A DNA stretch of 64,000 bases, from NCBI RefSeq assembly GCF_030499515.1, contig NZ_JASTWJ010000001.1, positions 5,622,001 through 5,686,000 on the forward strand, read 5' to 3'. Shown piece after piece: positions 51,662 to 59,015 of the stretch. Within the stretch, counting starts at the first letter, position 1, and each line of letters starts with the position of its first letter. The notes under the pieces are model-generated. The model made no database searches. It had not been told where the DNA came from and saw only the letters and a list, made by a program, of their open reading frames with translations. This DNA is from Streptomyces sp. DT2A-34. Lineage in GTDB: Bacteria; Actinomycetota; Actinomycetes; Streptomycetales; Streptomycetaceae. A program made the translations under genes and the position numbers.

Positions 51662-52333
51662 TCAGAGGCTGCGAGCGGTGATGTCGCCGTGGGAGGTGGT
51701 CGCGCGGATGGTCAGGCCGGCGTCGGCGCCGTCGGCGTTCTTGAGCGAGTTGTCGATCCGGCCGTAGCCGGTGCCGGCGTCCAGGGAGGCGGACACTCCC
51801 TGGGCGGCGCCGATGGACACGTCTCCCATCTGGGTGGTCAGCACGACCGTGCCGCGCAGCGCCTCGGCGATGTGGATGTCGCCCCTTTGCGTGCTGATCT
51901 CCGCGGAGCCACCCAGGCGGCCGACCGAGACGTCACTGTCGGCGGCGGTGAGGCGAATGCTCGCGGCCTCGTCGATCTTGACCGCGCCGTGCGCGCCCTC
52001 GAAGGCGATGTCGCCGAGCCGTCCGACGCCACGCAGTTCGGCGGCGGCCGTCTTCGCCTCGATACGGGAGCCGGCCGGCAGCTGGACCGTGACCTCGACG
52101 GATCCGAAGGAGCCGAGGATCCGGTTCTTCGCCGCCGGGGCCTCGATCCGCAGGACGCCGTCGCCGTAGGCGACCTCGATCTGCTCCGCCGCCTTCACGT
52201 CGCGGTTCTTGGAGGCGTCCGCGGGCCGGACCTCGACCGTGGTGTCGGCCCGGTCGGCGGCGATGAACTGGATGCGGCCCGCGGGGACGTCGAGGACGGC
52301 GGAGACCGGGGCGGGGGTGTGGAACTTCTGCAT
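51662..52333 (-). CDS. DUF4097 family beta-repeat protein
   Basis: This 223-residue protein is almost all short beta strands with repeating Gly/Asp/Ile patterns (VSAVLDVPAGRIQFIAADRA, AEISTQRGDIHIAEALRGTV, VVLTTQMGDVSIGAAQGVSA), typical of the DUF4097/adhesin-like beta-solenoid fold. There is no signal peptide, so it is cytoplasmic. Partner genes of this family often sit with small ABC exporters and a MarR/PadR regulator, as here. The ATG at 52333 is set by CAGGAG seven nucleotides upstream. Function is unknown. Confidence 0.9.
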   Translation of the reverse strand: MQKFHTPAPVSAVLDVPAGRIQFIAADRADTTVEVRPADASKNRDVKAAEQIEVAYGDGVLRIEAPAAKNRILGSFGSVEVTVQLPAGSRIEAKTAAAELRGVGRLGDIAFEGAHGAVKIDEAASIRLTAADSDVSVGRLGGSAEISTQRGDIHIAEALRGTVVLTTQMGDVSIGAAQGVSASLDAGTGYGRIDNSLKNADGADAGLTIRATTSHGDITARSL

Positions 52334-52388
52334 CGTGCTCTCCTGTGCTCGGTTGTGCTCGGTGTTGTTTCCGATGATGGAAAAGCTA

Positions 52389-52536
52389 CGTTGCGTTTCA
52401 GGCTCTGGCAACAGATTCGTTGCATAGATCTCCTGCAATCGCAGGTCGGAGCTGATATTTCGTTGCAATGGCTCTCGGGAGTAATGCAACGACCCGTCCT
52501 GGCTCGTTGCAATGAAATGGTGGTGAACGCTATAGT
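52389..52536. promoter_or_regulatory. Divergent promoter with CGTTGCAAT operator cluster
   Basis: The sequence CGTTGCA(A)T or its reverse occurs at least five times: 52389, 52418, 52461, 52484 (inverted) and 52505, plus a TGCAATC at 52434. The 52461 and 52484 copies form an inverted repeat with a 14-nt spacer. On the plus strand TTGCAA (52507-52512) and TATAGT (52531-52536) are 18 nt apart and form a good promoter for the regulator, with its -35 box inside the last copy. The divergent exporter operon starts on the other side. Confidence 0.65.
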
Positions 52537-52573
52537 CGAGACAGAGGCGCTACGCACCACGAAGGGGACCGCG

Positions 52574-53431
52574 ATGCCGGGAGGCAGACTCACCCAGCAG
52601 GAACGCCAGCAGATCGCGCTGGGGCTGGCCGACGGCCTCGCCTACGCGGAGATCGCCAGACGTCTCGACCGCCCGACCTCGACCGTGACGCGCGAGGTCA
52701 TGCGCAACGGCGGACCGACCGCCTACCGCGCCGACCTCGCCCACCGGGCCACCGAACGCCGCGCTCACCGTCGCAGGCAGGCCGCACCCCGAGGGGCGGA
52801 GGCGCCGACGCAGGCCCACGGGCGCGACGCCGAGGCCGTGCGCGAGTACGAGGAGACGTTGACCACCGTCTTCATGCAATCGGGCATGACCAAGATGACG
52901 GCCCGGGTGATGGCCTGCCTCACCATCAGTGACGCGGGCAGTCTCACCGCATCCGAACTCGTCCAGCGCCTCCAGGTCAGCCCGGCGTCCATCTCCAAGG
53001 CGATCGCGTTCCTCGAGAGCCAGGAGTTCGTCCGCCGGGAACGCGACGAGCGCCGCCGCGAGCGCTACTTCCTCGACGACGACATCATGTACGACTCGAT
53101 GATGGCCAGCGTCCGGTCCACCGCCCAGGTCGCCGAGACCGCACGGAAGGGTGTCGGCATCCTCGGCTCCGGCACCCCGGCCGGCGTCCGCCTCGAAAAC
53201 ACCGCCCGCTTCCTCGACTTCGTCTCCGAGAGCATGGCCCGCGCCGCGGACCAGGCCCGCGAGATCCTCTACGCGAAACCGCAGTACACGGAGCCGGGCC
53301 ACATGGAGCCGGGCCACATGGAGCCGGGCCACATGGAGCCGGACCACATGGAGCCGGACCGCGCGGAACTGGACTACACGGAATCCGAAACGACCTCGCG
53401 CGCCGCCGCCGAGCCGAGTTCGGGTCGCTGA
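52574..53431 (+). CDS. MarR-type transcriptional regulator with extra N-terminal HTH and C-terminal repeats
   Basis: This is a 285-residue protein. An IS30-transposase-like HTH occupies residues 3-65 (LTQQERQQIALGLADGLAYA, IARRLDRPTSTVTREVMRNG). A GbsR/MarR winged helix follows at about residues 95-190 (SLTASELVQRLQVSPASISK, FVRRERDERRRERYFLDDDI). The last ~40 residues contain five pentapeptide repeats of the EPGHM kind. Two separate DNA-binding modules are unusual in a MarR protein. It most likely represses the divergent DUF4097/ABC exporter operon and itself through the CGTTGCAAT cluster. The ATG at 52574 is preceded by AAGGGGACC. Confidence 0.88.
   Translation: MPGGRLTQQERQQIALGLADGLAYAEIARRLDRPTSTVTREVMRNGGPTAYRADLAHRATERRAHRRRQAAPRGAEAPTQAHGRDAEAVREYEETLTTVFMQSGMTKMTARVMACLTISDAGSLTASELVQRLQVSPASISKAIAFLESQEFVRRERDERRRERYFLDDDIMYDSMMASVRSTAQVAETARKGVGILGSGTPAGVRLENTARFLDFVSESMARAADQAREILYAKPQYTEPGHMEPGHMEPGHMEPDHMEPDRAELDYTESETTSRAAAEPSSGR
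53291..53365 (+). repeat. 15-bp coding tandem repeat (EPGHM)
   Basis: Three exact copies of GAGCCGGGCCACATG and two variants encode EPGHM x3, EPDHM and EPDRA at the C-terminus of the regulator. The copy number is likely to vary by slippage. Confidence 0.8.
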
Positions 53432-53492
53432 TCAGCGGGTTCGAGGCGTGGCGTCGCTCGCGGCGGGCGCAAGGCTTCCCGGACCGCCAGAC

Positions 53493-53507
53493 CTGACGTA
53501 CCGTCAG
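53493..53507. promoter_or_regulatory. Palindromic operator, site 8 (CTGAC GTACC GTCAG)
   Basis: Perfect half-sites, ending 4 nt before the DoxX ATG. Placed where a ribosome-binding site would be, so the gene is probably leaderless and blocked directly by the bound regulator. Confidence 0.75.
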
Positions 53508-53511
53508 ATCC

Positions 53512-53958
53512 ATGGACGCGATCTGGCTCACAGGTGCGGAATGGCTGGCCGTGCTCCGCATAGGCCTCGGGCTGTGGTGGCTGGAGAGTTGGCGGCACAA
53601 GGACAAGAAGAGCTGGTTCGAGGGGTCCGGGATCGCGTGGGCGGCGGACGTGGCGGCCAAGCACCGCTGGAACGCCGTACGTTCCGGCTTCGCGGCCGTC
53701 GTCACGCCACGACCGCGCACGATGGCGTACGTCGTCCTGTACGCGGAACTCGCCCTGGGGCTCGGACTCGTCCTCGGGTTCCTGACCCCGATCGCCCTCG
53801 TCGGCGGACTGCTGCTCAACGGCCTCTACTTCGTCCTGATGATCCACGACTGGGCCGAGCAGGGACAGAACTCGATGATGGCGCTGATCTCGCTGGTCGC
53901 GCTGTTCGGGATGTCTTGGCAGTCGTGGTCGGTGGACAGCGCGTTGGGGTTGTTCTGA
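53512..53958 (+). CDS. DoxX/DoxD family membrane protein
   Basis: This 148-residue membrane protein has four helices (LAVLRIGLGLWWLESW near residue 12, MAYVVLYAELALGLGLVLGF, ALVGGLLLNGLYFVLMI, MMALISLVALFGMSWQSW). DoxX-type proteins are linked to redox or thiosulfate:quinone functions; the specific role here is unknown. The stop and the next start overlap (TGATG), so it is cotranslated with the DUF35 gene. There is no ribosome-binding site; operator site 8 occupies the position. Confidence 0.87.
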   Translation: MDAIWLTGAEWLAVLRIGLGLWWLESWRHKDKKSWFEGSGIAWAADVAAKHRWNAVRSGFAAVVTPRPRTMAYVVLYAELALGLGLVLGFLTPIALVGGLLLNGLYFVLMIHDWAEQGQNSMMALISLVALFGMSWQSWSVDSALGLF

Positions 53959-54374
53959 TGGACGGTCCGCGCTTCGATGGCCGACGCTACGACATCCCGG
54001 AACCCGACTCCTTCACGCGCGCGTACTGGGACGCGGCCGCCGAAGGGCGGCTGCTGGTCCGCCGCTGCCGGGCCTGCGGGCGCGCCCACCACTACCCCCG
54101 CGAGTTCTGCCCCCACTGCTGGAGCGAGGACGTGGCGTGGCAGCCCGCGAGTGGCCGGGCCGCCCTCTACACCTGGTCCGTCGTGCACCGCAACGACCTG
54201 CCGCCCTTCGGCGAGCGGATACCGTACGTCGCCGCCGTCGTCGACCTCGCCGAGGGGCCGCGGATGATGACCGAGGTCGTGGAGTGCGGGGACGGCGGGC
54301 GATTGCGGGCCGGGTCGGAGCTGGAGGTCGTCTTCCGGGACGGGGTGCCGGTGTTCCGGCCAGCAGCAAGGTGA
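53958..54374 (+). CDS. DUF35 zinc-ribbon/OB-fold protein
   Basis: This 138-residue protein has a zinc ribbon with two cysteine pairs, RRCRACGRAH near residue 37 and FCPHCWSEDV near residue 51. An OB-fold follows (LYTWSVVHRNDLPPFGER, YVAAVVDLAEGPRMMTEV). Proteins of this family (for example ChsH2/MaoC-linked DUF35) bind acyl-CoA and act with a thiolase-fold partner such as Ltp2. A candidate partner, the thiolase-fold gene at 62435-63607, lies 8 kb away on the other side of the peptide island. The start is fixed by the TGATG overlap with the DoxX gene. Confidence 0.9.
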   Translation: MDGPRFDGRRYDIPEPDSFTRAYWDAAAEGRLLVRRCRACGRAHHYPREFCPHCWSEDVAWQPASGRAALYTWSVVHRNDLPPFGERIPYVAAVVDLAEGPRMMTEVVECGDGGRLRAGSELEVVFRDGVPVFRPAAR

Positions 54375-54445
54375 TCAAGGCCGGTTGAGCGCCGCTCTGC
54401 TGCGGGAAGTTGTTGCTGGGCCTGTGCCAACGCTTGGAAAAGCCG

Positions 54446-55225
54446 TCAGCGGTGGGCACTCCACGTGCGGGCGGCGTTCAGCATGTCGAGCACCCAGGGC
54501 TCCGTCTGGCCGTTCGCGATCCTTTCCCAGACACTGACGGTGGCGCGGGCGAAGGCGTCGAGACTCTCCGCCGGAGCGGTGTTCCATGCGGGGATGTGGG
54601 CGGCCCACTGCTCGGCCTGGGCCGGTGTGTGCCCGTAGTTGATGAGCCACACGACCCACAGAGCGGGGTCGATCCATGCTGCTCCTCGGGAGGCCCATGC
54701 CCAGTCGACGATCACGGCGCGGTTGGTGATCAGAATGTTGGTGGGGAACCAGTCCGTGTGACAGAGAGTGTCGCCGGCGAACAGCTCCGGGGCGTCGGTG
54801 TGTGCCTTCATCCGGTCGGGCATGGTGCGCGTGATGCCGTTCGGCGCCTGGACCGTGGAGAGGCGACCGATTACGTCGGCCACCAGCGGGAGGTCGCAAG
54901 AGCCGGGCGCGTAGTCGGCGTGGCTGCCGGGGATTGCCTCAAACGCGAGGAGGTCCCAGCCGCCTGCCTGGATGTGCCACAGCAAGGCCGGGGCGATGCC
55001 TCGCACGTGAGGGTTGACGGCCGCCTCGCGCGCCTGTGTCCACACCCGTCGGTTCTCCTCGCGCAAGCCCTTGACGAAGATCGTCGAGTCTGTGGTGTGG
55101 ATGAGGGCGGCGATCTCGCTGTTGAGGCCCGCATTCAGGTTCTCCGTCTTGATCACAGAACCGGACTTGGCTTCCACTAGGGCCAGGACGTCGGCGGGAA
55201 GCTCGGGCAGGCGCACGGTCGGCAT
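54446..55225 (-). CDS. APH-fold phosphotransferase in putative RiPP operon
   Basis: This 259-residue protein has the aminoglycoside-phosphotransferase/choline-kinase fold. Lys52 in FVKGL is the ATP lysine, HTDWFPTN at 156-163 is the catalytic loop (Asp158, Asn163), and Asp174 in VIVDWAW is the metal-binding Asp. The N-terminal substrate side is normal length. It lies 70 nt downstream of the peptide gene on the same strand, which suggests its substrate is the peptide or its product. Class V lanthipeptide dehydration also uses an APH-fold kinase with a partner protein. Resistance to an aminoglycoside is possible but less likely here. The ATG at 55225 has GGAAGGG eight nucleotides upstream. Confidence 0.9.
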   Translation of the reverse strand: MPTVRLPELPADVLALVEAKSGSVIKTENLNAGLNSEIAALIHTTDSTIFVKGLREENRRVWTQAREAAVNPHVRGIAPALLWHIQAGGWDLLAFEAIPGSHADYAPGSCDLPLVADVIGRLSTVQAPNGITRTMPDRMKAHTDAPELFAGDTLCHTDWFPTNILITNRAVIVDWAWASRGAAWIDPALWVVWLINYGHTPAQAEQWAAHIPAWNTAPAESLDAFARATVSVWERIANGQTEPWVLDMLNAARTWSAHR

Positions 55226-55295
55226 GGTGGCCACCCTTCCACATAGGGCGGGGGCTCCGGCGCGCGATGCGCCGGAGCCCCGGATCGGGTGGGGA

Positions 55296-55433
55296 TCAGT
55301 TGTAAGGGTTGTCGTCGCCGCATCCTGGGAGGGTCCCGGCGGCGGCGGTGTAGGTCTCCACGTCGTCGATGAGGACGATCTCGTCGGTTTCCTCGGTCCG
55401 GGTGGGGCCGAGTTCGAGCAGGAGCGTGTTCAT
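55296..55433 (-). CDS. 45-residue peptide, candidate RiPP precursor
   Basis: The product begins MNTLLLELGPTRTEETDEIV and ends GTLPGCGDDNPYN. It has an acidic N-terminal two-thirds (leader-like), then Ala-Ala-Ala-Gly and a short Gly/Pro/Asp/Asn-rich C-terminus with one cysteine (residue 38) and Tyr at 28 and 44. The ATG overlaps the radical SAM stop codon by four nucleotides (ATGA) and has GGAG six nucleotides upstream, inside the radical SAM gene. Size, position, charge pattern and the SPASM-type enzyme directly upstream fit a peptide substrate. The real core and modification are unknown. Confidence 0.8.
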   Translation of the reverse strand: MNTLLLELGPTRTEETDEIVLIDDVETYTAAAGTLPGCGDDNPYN

Positions 55434-56686
55434 GCTGTCTCCTTCATTCCGTGCTGGCAGTAGTGGTGCAGTGGTGCCTTCGCTTCCTGGAAGACCTTCG
55501 CCATCGGCCTGCACACCCGACATGAATCGGAGAGCTTGCAGCCGTTGCATCCTCCGGTGCGAAGCATCAGGGACTCGGCGATGCTGCCCAGCCGGGCGAG
55601 TCCGTCCGTACCTTCCGCGATCAGGTCGATGTTCGGTTCGCGGCTGACCTTGCAGATCGACCCGCGGCCGAACGGGTCGGCGTGGAAGAACGTGACGCCA
55701 GCGGGGCAGCCGGTGAACGGCGCCCTGCTGGTGAGGTGTTCGGGCGACTGCGACGGCAGCGGTTCGGCGGTGCCGTGGATAGTCGGGGAGAGGTTCGCGT
55801 ACTCGCGGAACGGCAGCCCGAGCCGTTTCGCCCAGACGCGCATCGCGTCGATCTCGTGCGCGTTCTGCCGCGTGATGATCAGGCTCAGATCGAGATTCAG
55901 ACCGGCGCCGATGGCCTTGTCCAGCCCGGCGGAGAACCGCTCGAAGGCGCCTCGGTTGCGGGTCACGGTGTCGTACGTGTCGGCCGTCGCGCCGTACACG
56001 CTCAGCGACATCTTCGAAGGCGGCAGCTCGACAAGCAGCTCCAGGACGTGATCTTTGTGCAGCCGCGATCCGTTCGACAGCACCTCGACCTGCATGCCCA
56101 GCTCATGTGCGTACCGGTATGCCGCTGGAAAGTCCGGGTCGATCAGTGGTTCGCCGCCGGTCATCTGAAGCCAGATGACCCCCGCTTCGGTCATGACCTC
56201 CAGCAGCCGTCGTTTCCCAGCCATGTCCAGGCCCTCGAACCGTTTCTCACCGAGGTAGCACATCACGCAGTCGTAGTCACAGCCGAGGTTCAGTTCCCAG
56301 GTGGCCCGGCTGATCTTGTAGGGCCCGGTGGCGCGAATCAGGACGGTTCCTGCGGCGGGGCGCCCGGCGAGGTCGATTTTCCAGGAACGCCTGACCGCGT
56401 CCGCGAGCCACACAGGGACTGGTTCGCCGCCGGAGACGGCCGCCTTGAGCTGCACGAACTTCAAGCGGGGGATTTTGAGGGCCTTTGGGCTTCCCGGACG
56501 TAGCACCAGGTGATCGTCTTGGAACGGACTCGCGATCAAGTCATGCATGCTCGCGTCACTACCTCTCCGTGTCGTCGGTGGCGCGGATGGTGTTGTGATC
56601 CCGGCCGGGGCGGGTGGAGTAATGAGGCAGCCCCGGCCGGTGGCCCTGGCTTCTTCGAGGGCCTTGTCGATCCAGTCGAGGATCAC
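55430..56686 (-). CDS. Radical SAM/SPASM peptide maturase
   Basis: This 418-residue enzyme binds a [4Fe-4S] cluster at CDYDCVMC (Cys136, 140, 143). GGEPLID and NGS(R) motifs follow near residues 175 and 205. The C-terminal ~90 residues carry a seven-cysteine SPASM pattern: C-x12-G-x4-C (GCPAG ... GSICK) and later C-x2-C-x5-C-x2-C (CNGCKLSDSCRVC), then a last Cys near the end. The penultimate spacing is x2 where x3 is usual. SPASM proteins modify ribosomal peptides. The GTG at 56686 overlaps the upstream stop (GTGA); Met47 (56548) is an alternative start. Confidence 0.93.
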   Translation of the reverse strand: MILDWIDKALEEARATGRGCLITPPAPAGITTPSAPPTTRRGSDASMHDLIASPFQDDHLVLRPGSPKALKIPRLKFVQLKAAVSGGEPVPVWLADAVRRSWKIDLAGRPAAGTVLIRATGPYKISRATWELNLGCDYDCVMCYLGEKRFEGLDMAGKRRLLEVMTEAGVIWLQMTGGEPLIDPDFPAAYRYAHELGMQVEVLSNGSRLHKDHVLELLVELPPSKMSLSVYGATADTYDTVTRNRGAFERFSAGLDKAIGAGLNLDLSLIITRQNAHEIDAMRVWAKRLGLPFREYANLSPTIHGTAEPLPSQSPEHLTSRAPFTGCPAGVTFFHADPFGRGSICKVSREPNIDLIAEGTDGLARLGSIAESLMLRTGGCNGCKLSDSCRVCRPMAKVFQEAKAPLHHYCQHGMKETA

Positions 56687-57132
56687 GAGGACGCCTTCAG
56701 CTCGGCCCAGACCGCTTTCCCGCCGCCGCGCATCGCGAAGACGTCCCACGCTGTGGCAAGGGCGTCCACCATGTTCAGGCCGCGGCCGCCCTCTTCACCG
56801 TCGCCCGGCTCGCGTCGTACGACGGGACGCGATGAGGTGTCCGTGACCCACACCCGGAGCCTGTCCGGCTCCGGGTGCTCTAGCGTCAGCCTGCACCGGC
56901 CCGGCTCATCCCGAGTCGCTGCCGGTGGGCGTGCATGCCGTACGGCGTTGGTCACCAGCTCCGACACGATCAGCTCGGCATCATCGGCCAGTTCGTCGAG
57001 CGACCAGCACCTGAGTGTGGTGCGCGTCGACAGACGGGCTAAGGCAGCAGAGGAGGTCACCAGGGACAGCGTCTGCGTGTAGGTCGGCACCGTGTGCGGG
57101 GTGGGCCTGAGGTCGGGAGCGATCAGGATCAC
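56683..57132 (-). CDS. ATP-binding protein, HATPase_c fold, in RiPP operon
   Basis: This 149-residue GHKL ATPase has the N-box IVSELVTNAVRHARP near residue 52 and G-box GGRGLNMVDALATAW near residue 113. RVWVTDTSSRPVVRRE carries the intermediate Asp near residue 94. It resembles the many single-domain RsbW-like proteins of Streptomyces. The GTG at 57132 has AGGAGG seven nucleotides upstream and overlaps the previous stop by four nucleotides; its own stop overlaps the radical SAM start. It may regulate the operon, perhaps with the divergent TPR regulator. Confidence 0.9.
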   Translation of the reverse strand: MILIAPDLRPTPHTVPTYTQTLSLVTSSAALARLSTRTTLRCWSLDELADDAELIVSELVTNAVRHARPPAATRDEPGRCRLTLEHPEPDRLRVWVTDTSSRPVVRREPGDGEEGGRGLNMVDALATAWDVFAMRGGGKAVWAELKASS

Positions 57133-57356
57133 GAGGCTGCCTCCTGCACGCCGTACATGCCCGCGCACGGGGTGCACGCGTACAGGCGGACACCGGTCAG
57201 ACGGAGTATCCGGACGGGAGACCGGCGGTCCGGGGTGCCGCTGCACCAGCAGCACGAGGTCCCCTCGCGCTGTCGGCCGCTCAGTCTCTTCAAATGGCTC
57301 AAGGGGGCGTCCACGAGTTCACCGGCTGCGGATGTGGGGGTGGTTCGCGTCGTCAT
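57129..57356 (-). CDS. Small CxxC protein, first gene of RiPP operon
   Basis: This 75-residue protein carries Cys pairs CCWC near residue 35 and CTPC near residue 61, about 24 residues apart, which could form one zinc site. The rest is Thr/Arg/Gly-rich with no recognisable fold. Its stop overlaps the ATPase-fold GTG by four nucleotides, which supports it as a real gene although it is short. The ATG at 57356 has GGCGAGGC 11 nt upstream, a weak site. It could be a zinc-ribbon accessory or antitoxin-like partner; the role is unknown. Confidence 0.7.
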   Translation of the reverse strand: MTTRTTPTSAAGELVDAPLSHLKRLSGRQREGTSCCWCSGTPDRRSPVRILRLTGVRLYACTPCAGMYGVQEAAS

Positions 57357-57682
57357 GGGTCGTCTGCCTCGCCCTAGCGGTCGCGGTCGGCGCCCCGGCT
57401 GCCCTCGGATGAAGGGGCGGCGGGGCCGTATGCCGTCGGGCTCCGGGCAGGTACGTACGGATTACGGAGCGTCGAGCGACGACGGACAGATTCCGCCCGT
57501 TCCGGGTGGCGTCGCCATGCCGTACCGGGTCTCATCCGGTGCGCTTTCAGGTGACCAACGTGGCGTGAGGGTAGCGTCAACGTGTCATGTGCGGTGGGGG
57601 TGTTGCGCTGCCGGGGCGTTGGCGGGTCCCCTTCCAGTGAGGGAAACGCCGGCGCGAGCGCGACGGCAGACCAGGGAGCGAC
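57357..57682. other. Divergent promoter region of the peptide operon
   Basis: These 326 bases lie between the peptide operon and the TPR regulator. No gene is supported. The GC content seems lower than the surroundings, and it must carry both promoters. No strong palindrome or repeat was seen. Confidence 0.4.
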
Positions 57683-59005
57683 ATGAGTACGACGGCTCGG
57701 ACGCTGCTGAAGGTTTTAGTGGATCAACGGCGTTGGCGCTATGTGGACTTCGAGCGTGCCTTCCGCCGCGCGGCAGCTCAGGCACTCGATGAAGGGTCCC
57801 GGAATCTGACGGTGTCCGAGGCGCAGTTCCGGCGCTGGACGGCCGGTCGGGTCCAGACCCTTCCAGGCGCCGAGGCGTGCACGGCGCTGGAGCACATGTT
57901 CGGGGTCGATGCGGCAGCGCTGTTTGATGCGCCTCCCTCCGTTGCACCCGCACCCGCGTTCAACCTGGAAGACGAAATTCTGATGACTGCACATGACGCC
58001 CAGAGCGAGGCCGCCGAGGCTGCCGCCGCTGCCATCTCGGATACGACCCTTGACCAACTGCGGGACGACGTGGCCACGCTGGCGCGCACGTACAGCAGCA
58101 CGTCGCCTTTCGACGTGTTCCAGCAGGCGCGGCGGCTGCGTGAGGAGGCCGAGACTCAGCGCGGCCGGACGCAAGTCCCGGCGCAATCACGAGAGTTGCT
58201 GATCGTGGCCGGCCAGGCGTGCGCGCTGCTGGCCACGGCCGCATTCGACCTGGGGTCACTGGACGGGGCGAAGCGCTTGTGCCGTTCGGCGGCTCTGTAT
58301 GGGGAGACGGCGCGGTTCGATCCGCTGCGCGGGTTCGCCGGCGGGACGCTGGCGTACATCGCGTACTTCTCGAATCAGCCTGCGGAGGCCGCGAGGCTGG
58401 CGCGGCAGGCCCAGATGTTCACGGGCCTCGGGGATGTGGCGCGGCGCAGGCTCGCGGCGATCGAGGCCCGCGCGTTCGGGTACCTCGGTGATGCCGCCTC
58501 CGCACAGCGGGCGTTGGACGCCTCGCAGCTCGACCGGCCGGGGGCGACAGACGACCTCCATGACGGGGTGGCCGGAGAGTTCGGCTTCTCCGCCGAACGC
58601 CTCGCCATGTCGAACAGTTCGACGTGCCTGCTGCTCGGTGACGGGGACCAGGCCGAGACCGCCGCGACGAGGGCACTGGAGCTTGCGGCCCAGCGACCGG
58701 CGCAGCAGCGCTCAGCCCGCGTGGTCGGTGGGGCAGGTGCGGATCTGGCCGCCGCTCGGCTGCTGCGCGGTGACCTCGACGGCGCGGCCGACGCCCTCGA
58801 ACGGGTGTGGATCGTGCCGCGCGACCAGCGCGCCACCGGACTGCTGACCCGCACCTCTCGGGTGCGGCGCGCGCTGACCGGCGAGCCGTTCCGGGGTGCC
58901 CCGCTTGCCGGAGAACTTGGCGAGCGGATCGAGGACTTCACCCGCCTGTCCGCACAGCATCAGCTCGGAACCGGCTTCGGCCCGCTGGCCGCCCTGGAGG
59001 CCTGA
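57683..59005 (+). CDS. Transcriptional regulator with TPR-type helical repeats
   Basis: This is a 440-residue protein. The N-terminal ~80 residues look like a degenerate DNA-binding domain (YVDFERAFRRAAAQALDE, SEAQFRRWTAGRVQTLPG). A linker follows, then about 280 residues of helical repeats (CALLATAAFDLGSLDGAKRL, EAARLARQAQMFTGLGDVAR, ETAATRALELAAQR), the layout of Streptomyces XRE/TPR regulators that bind peptides or partner proteins. It is divergent from the peptide operon and is the likely controller. The ATG at 57683 follows AGGGAGCGAC. Confidence 0.87.
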   Translation: MSTTARTLLKVLVDQRRWRYVDFERAFRRAAAQALDEGSRNLTVSEAQFRRWTAGRVQTLPGAEACTALEHMFGVDAAALFDAPPSVAPAPAFNLEDEILMTAHDAQSEAAEAAAAAISDTTLDQLRDDVATLARTYSSTSPFDVFQQARRLREEAETQRGRTQVPAQSRELLIVAGQACALLATAAFDLGSLDGAKRLCRSAALYGETARFDPLRGFAGGTLAYIAYFSNQPAEAARLARQAQMFTGLGDVARRRLAAIEARAFGYLGDAASAQRALDASQLDRPGATDDLHDGVAGEFGFSAERLAMSNSSTCLLLGDGDQAETAATRALELAAQRPAQQRSARVVGGAGADLAAARLLRGDLDGAADALERVWIVPRDQRATGLLTRTSRVRRALTGEPFRGAPLAGELGERIEDFTRLSAQHQLGTGFGPLAALEA

Positions 59006-59015
59006 CCGGCGTCTG

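Noticed and set aside
53291..53365. Possible CRISPR-like array
   Set aside because: Units are contiguous 15-bp coding repeats without spacers. The 61242 and 41417 repeats also lack spacers, and no cas genes are present.
54446..55225. APH-fold gene as an aminoglycoside-resistance determinant
   Set aside because: It lies in the peptide operon, and the APH fold alone does not imply drug inactivation. The resistance role cannot be supported from sequence.
56687..56749. Upstream extension of the radical SAM gene
   Set aside because: It runs into the end of the ATPase-fold gene. The GTGA overlap with AAGG upstream makes 56686 the better start.
57374..57580. 68-codon minus-strand frame upstream of the peptide operon
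   Set aside because: Arg/Pro/Ser-rich product, no ribosome-binding site, and it occupies the divergent promoter region.
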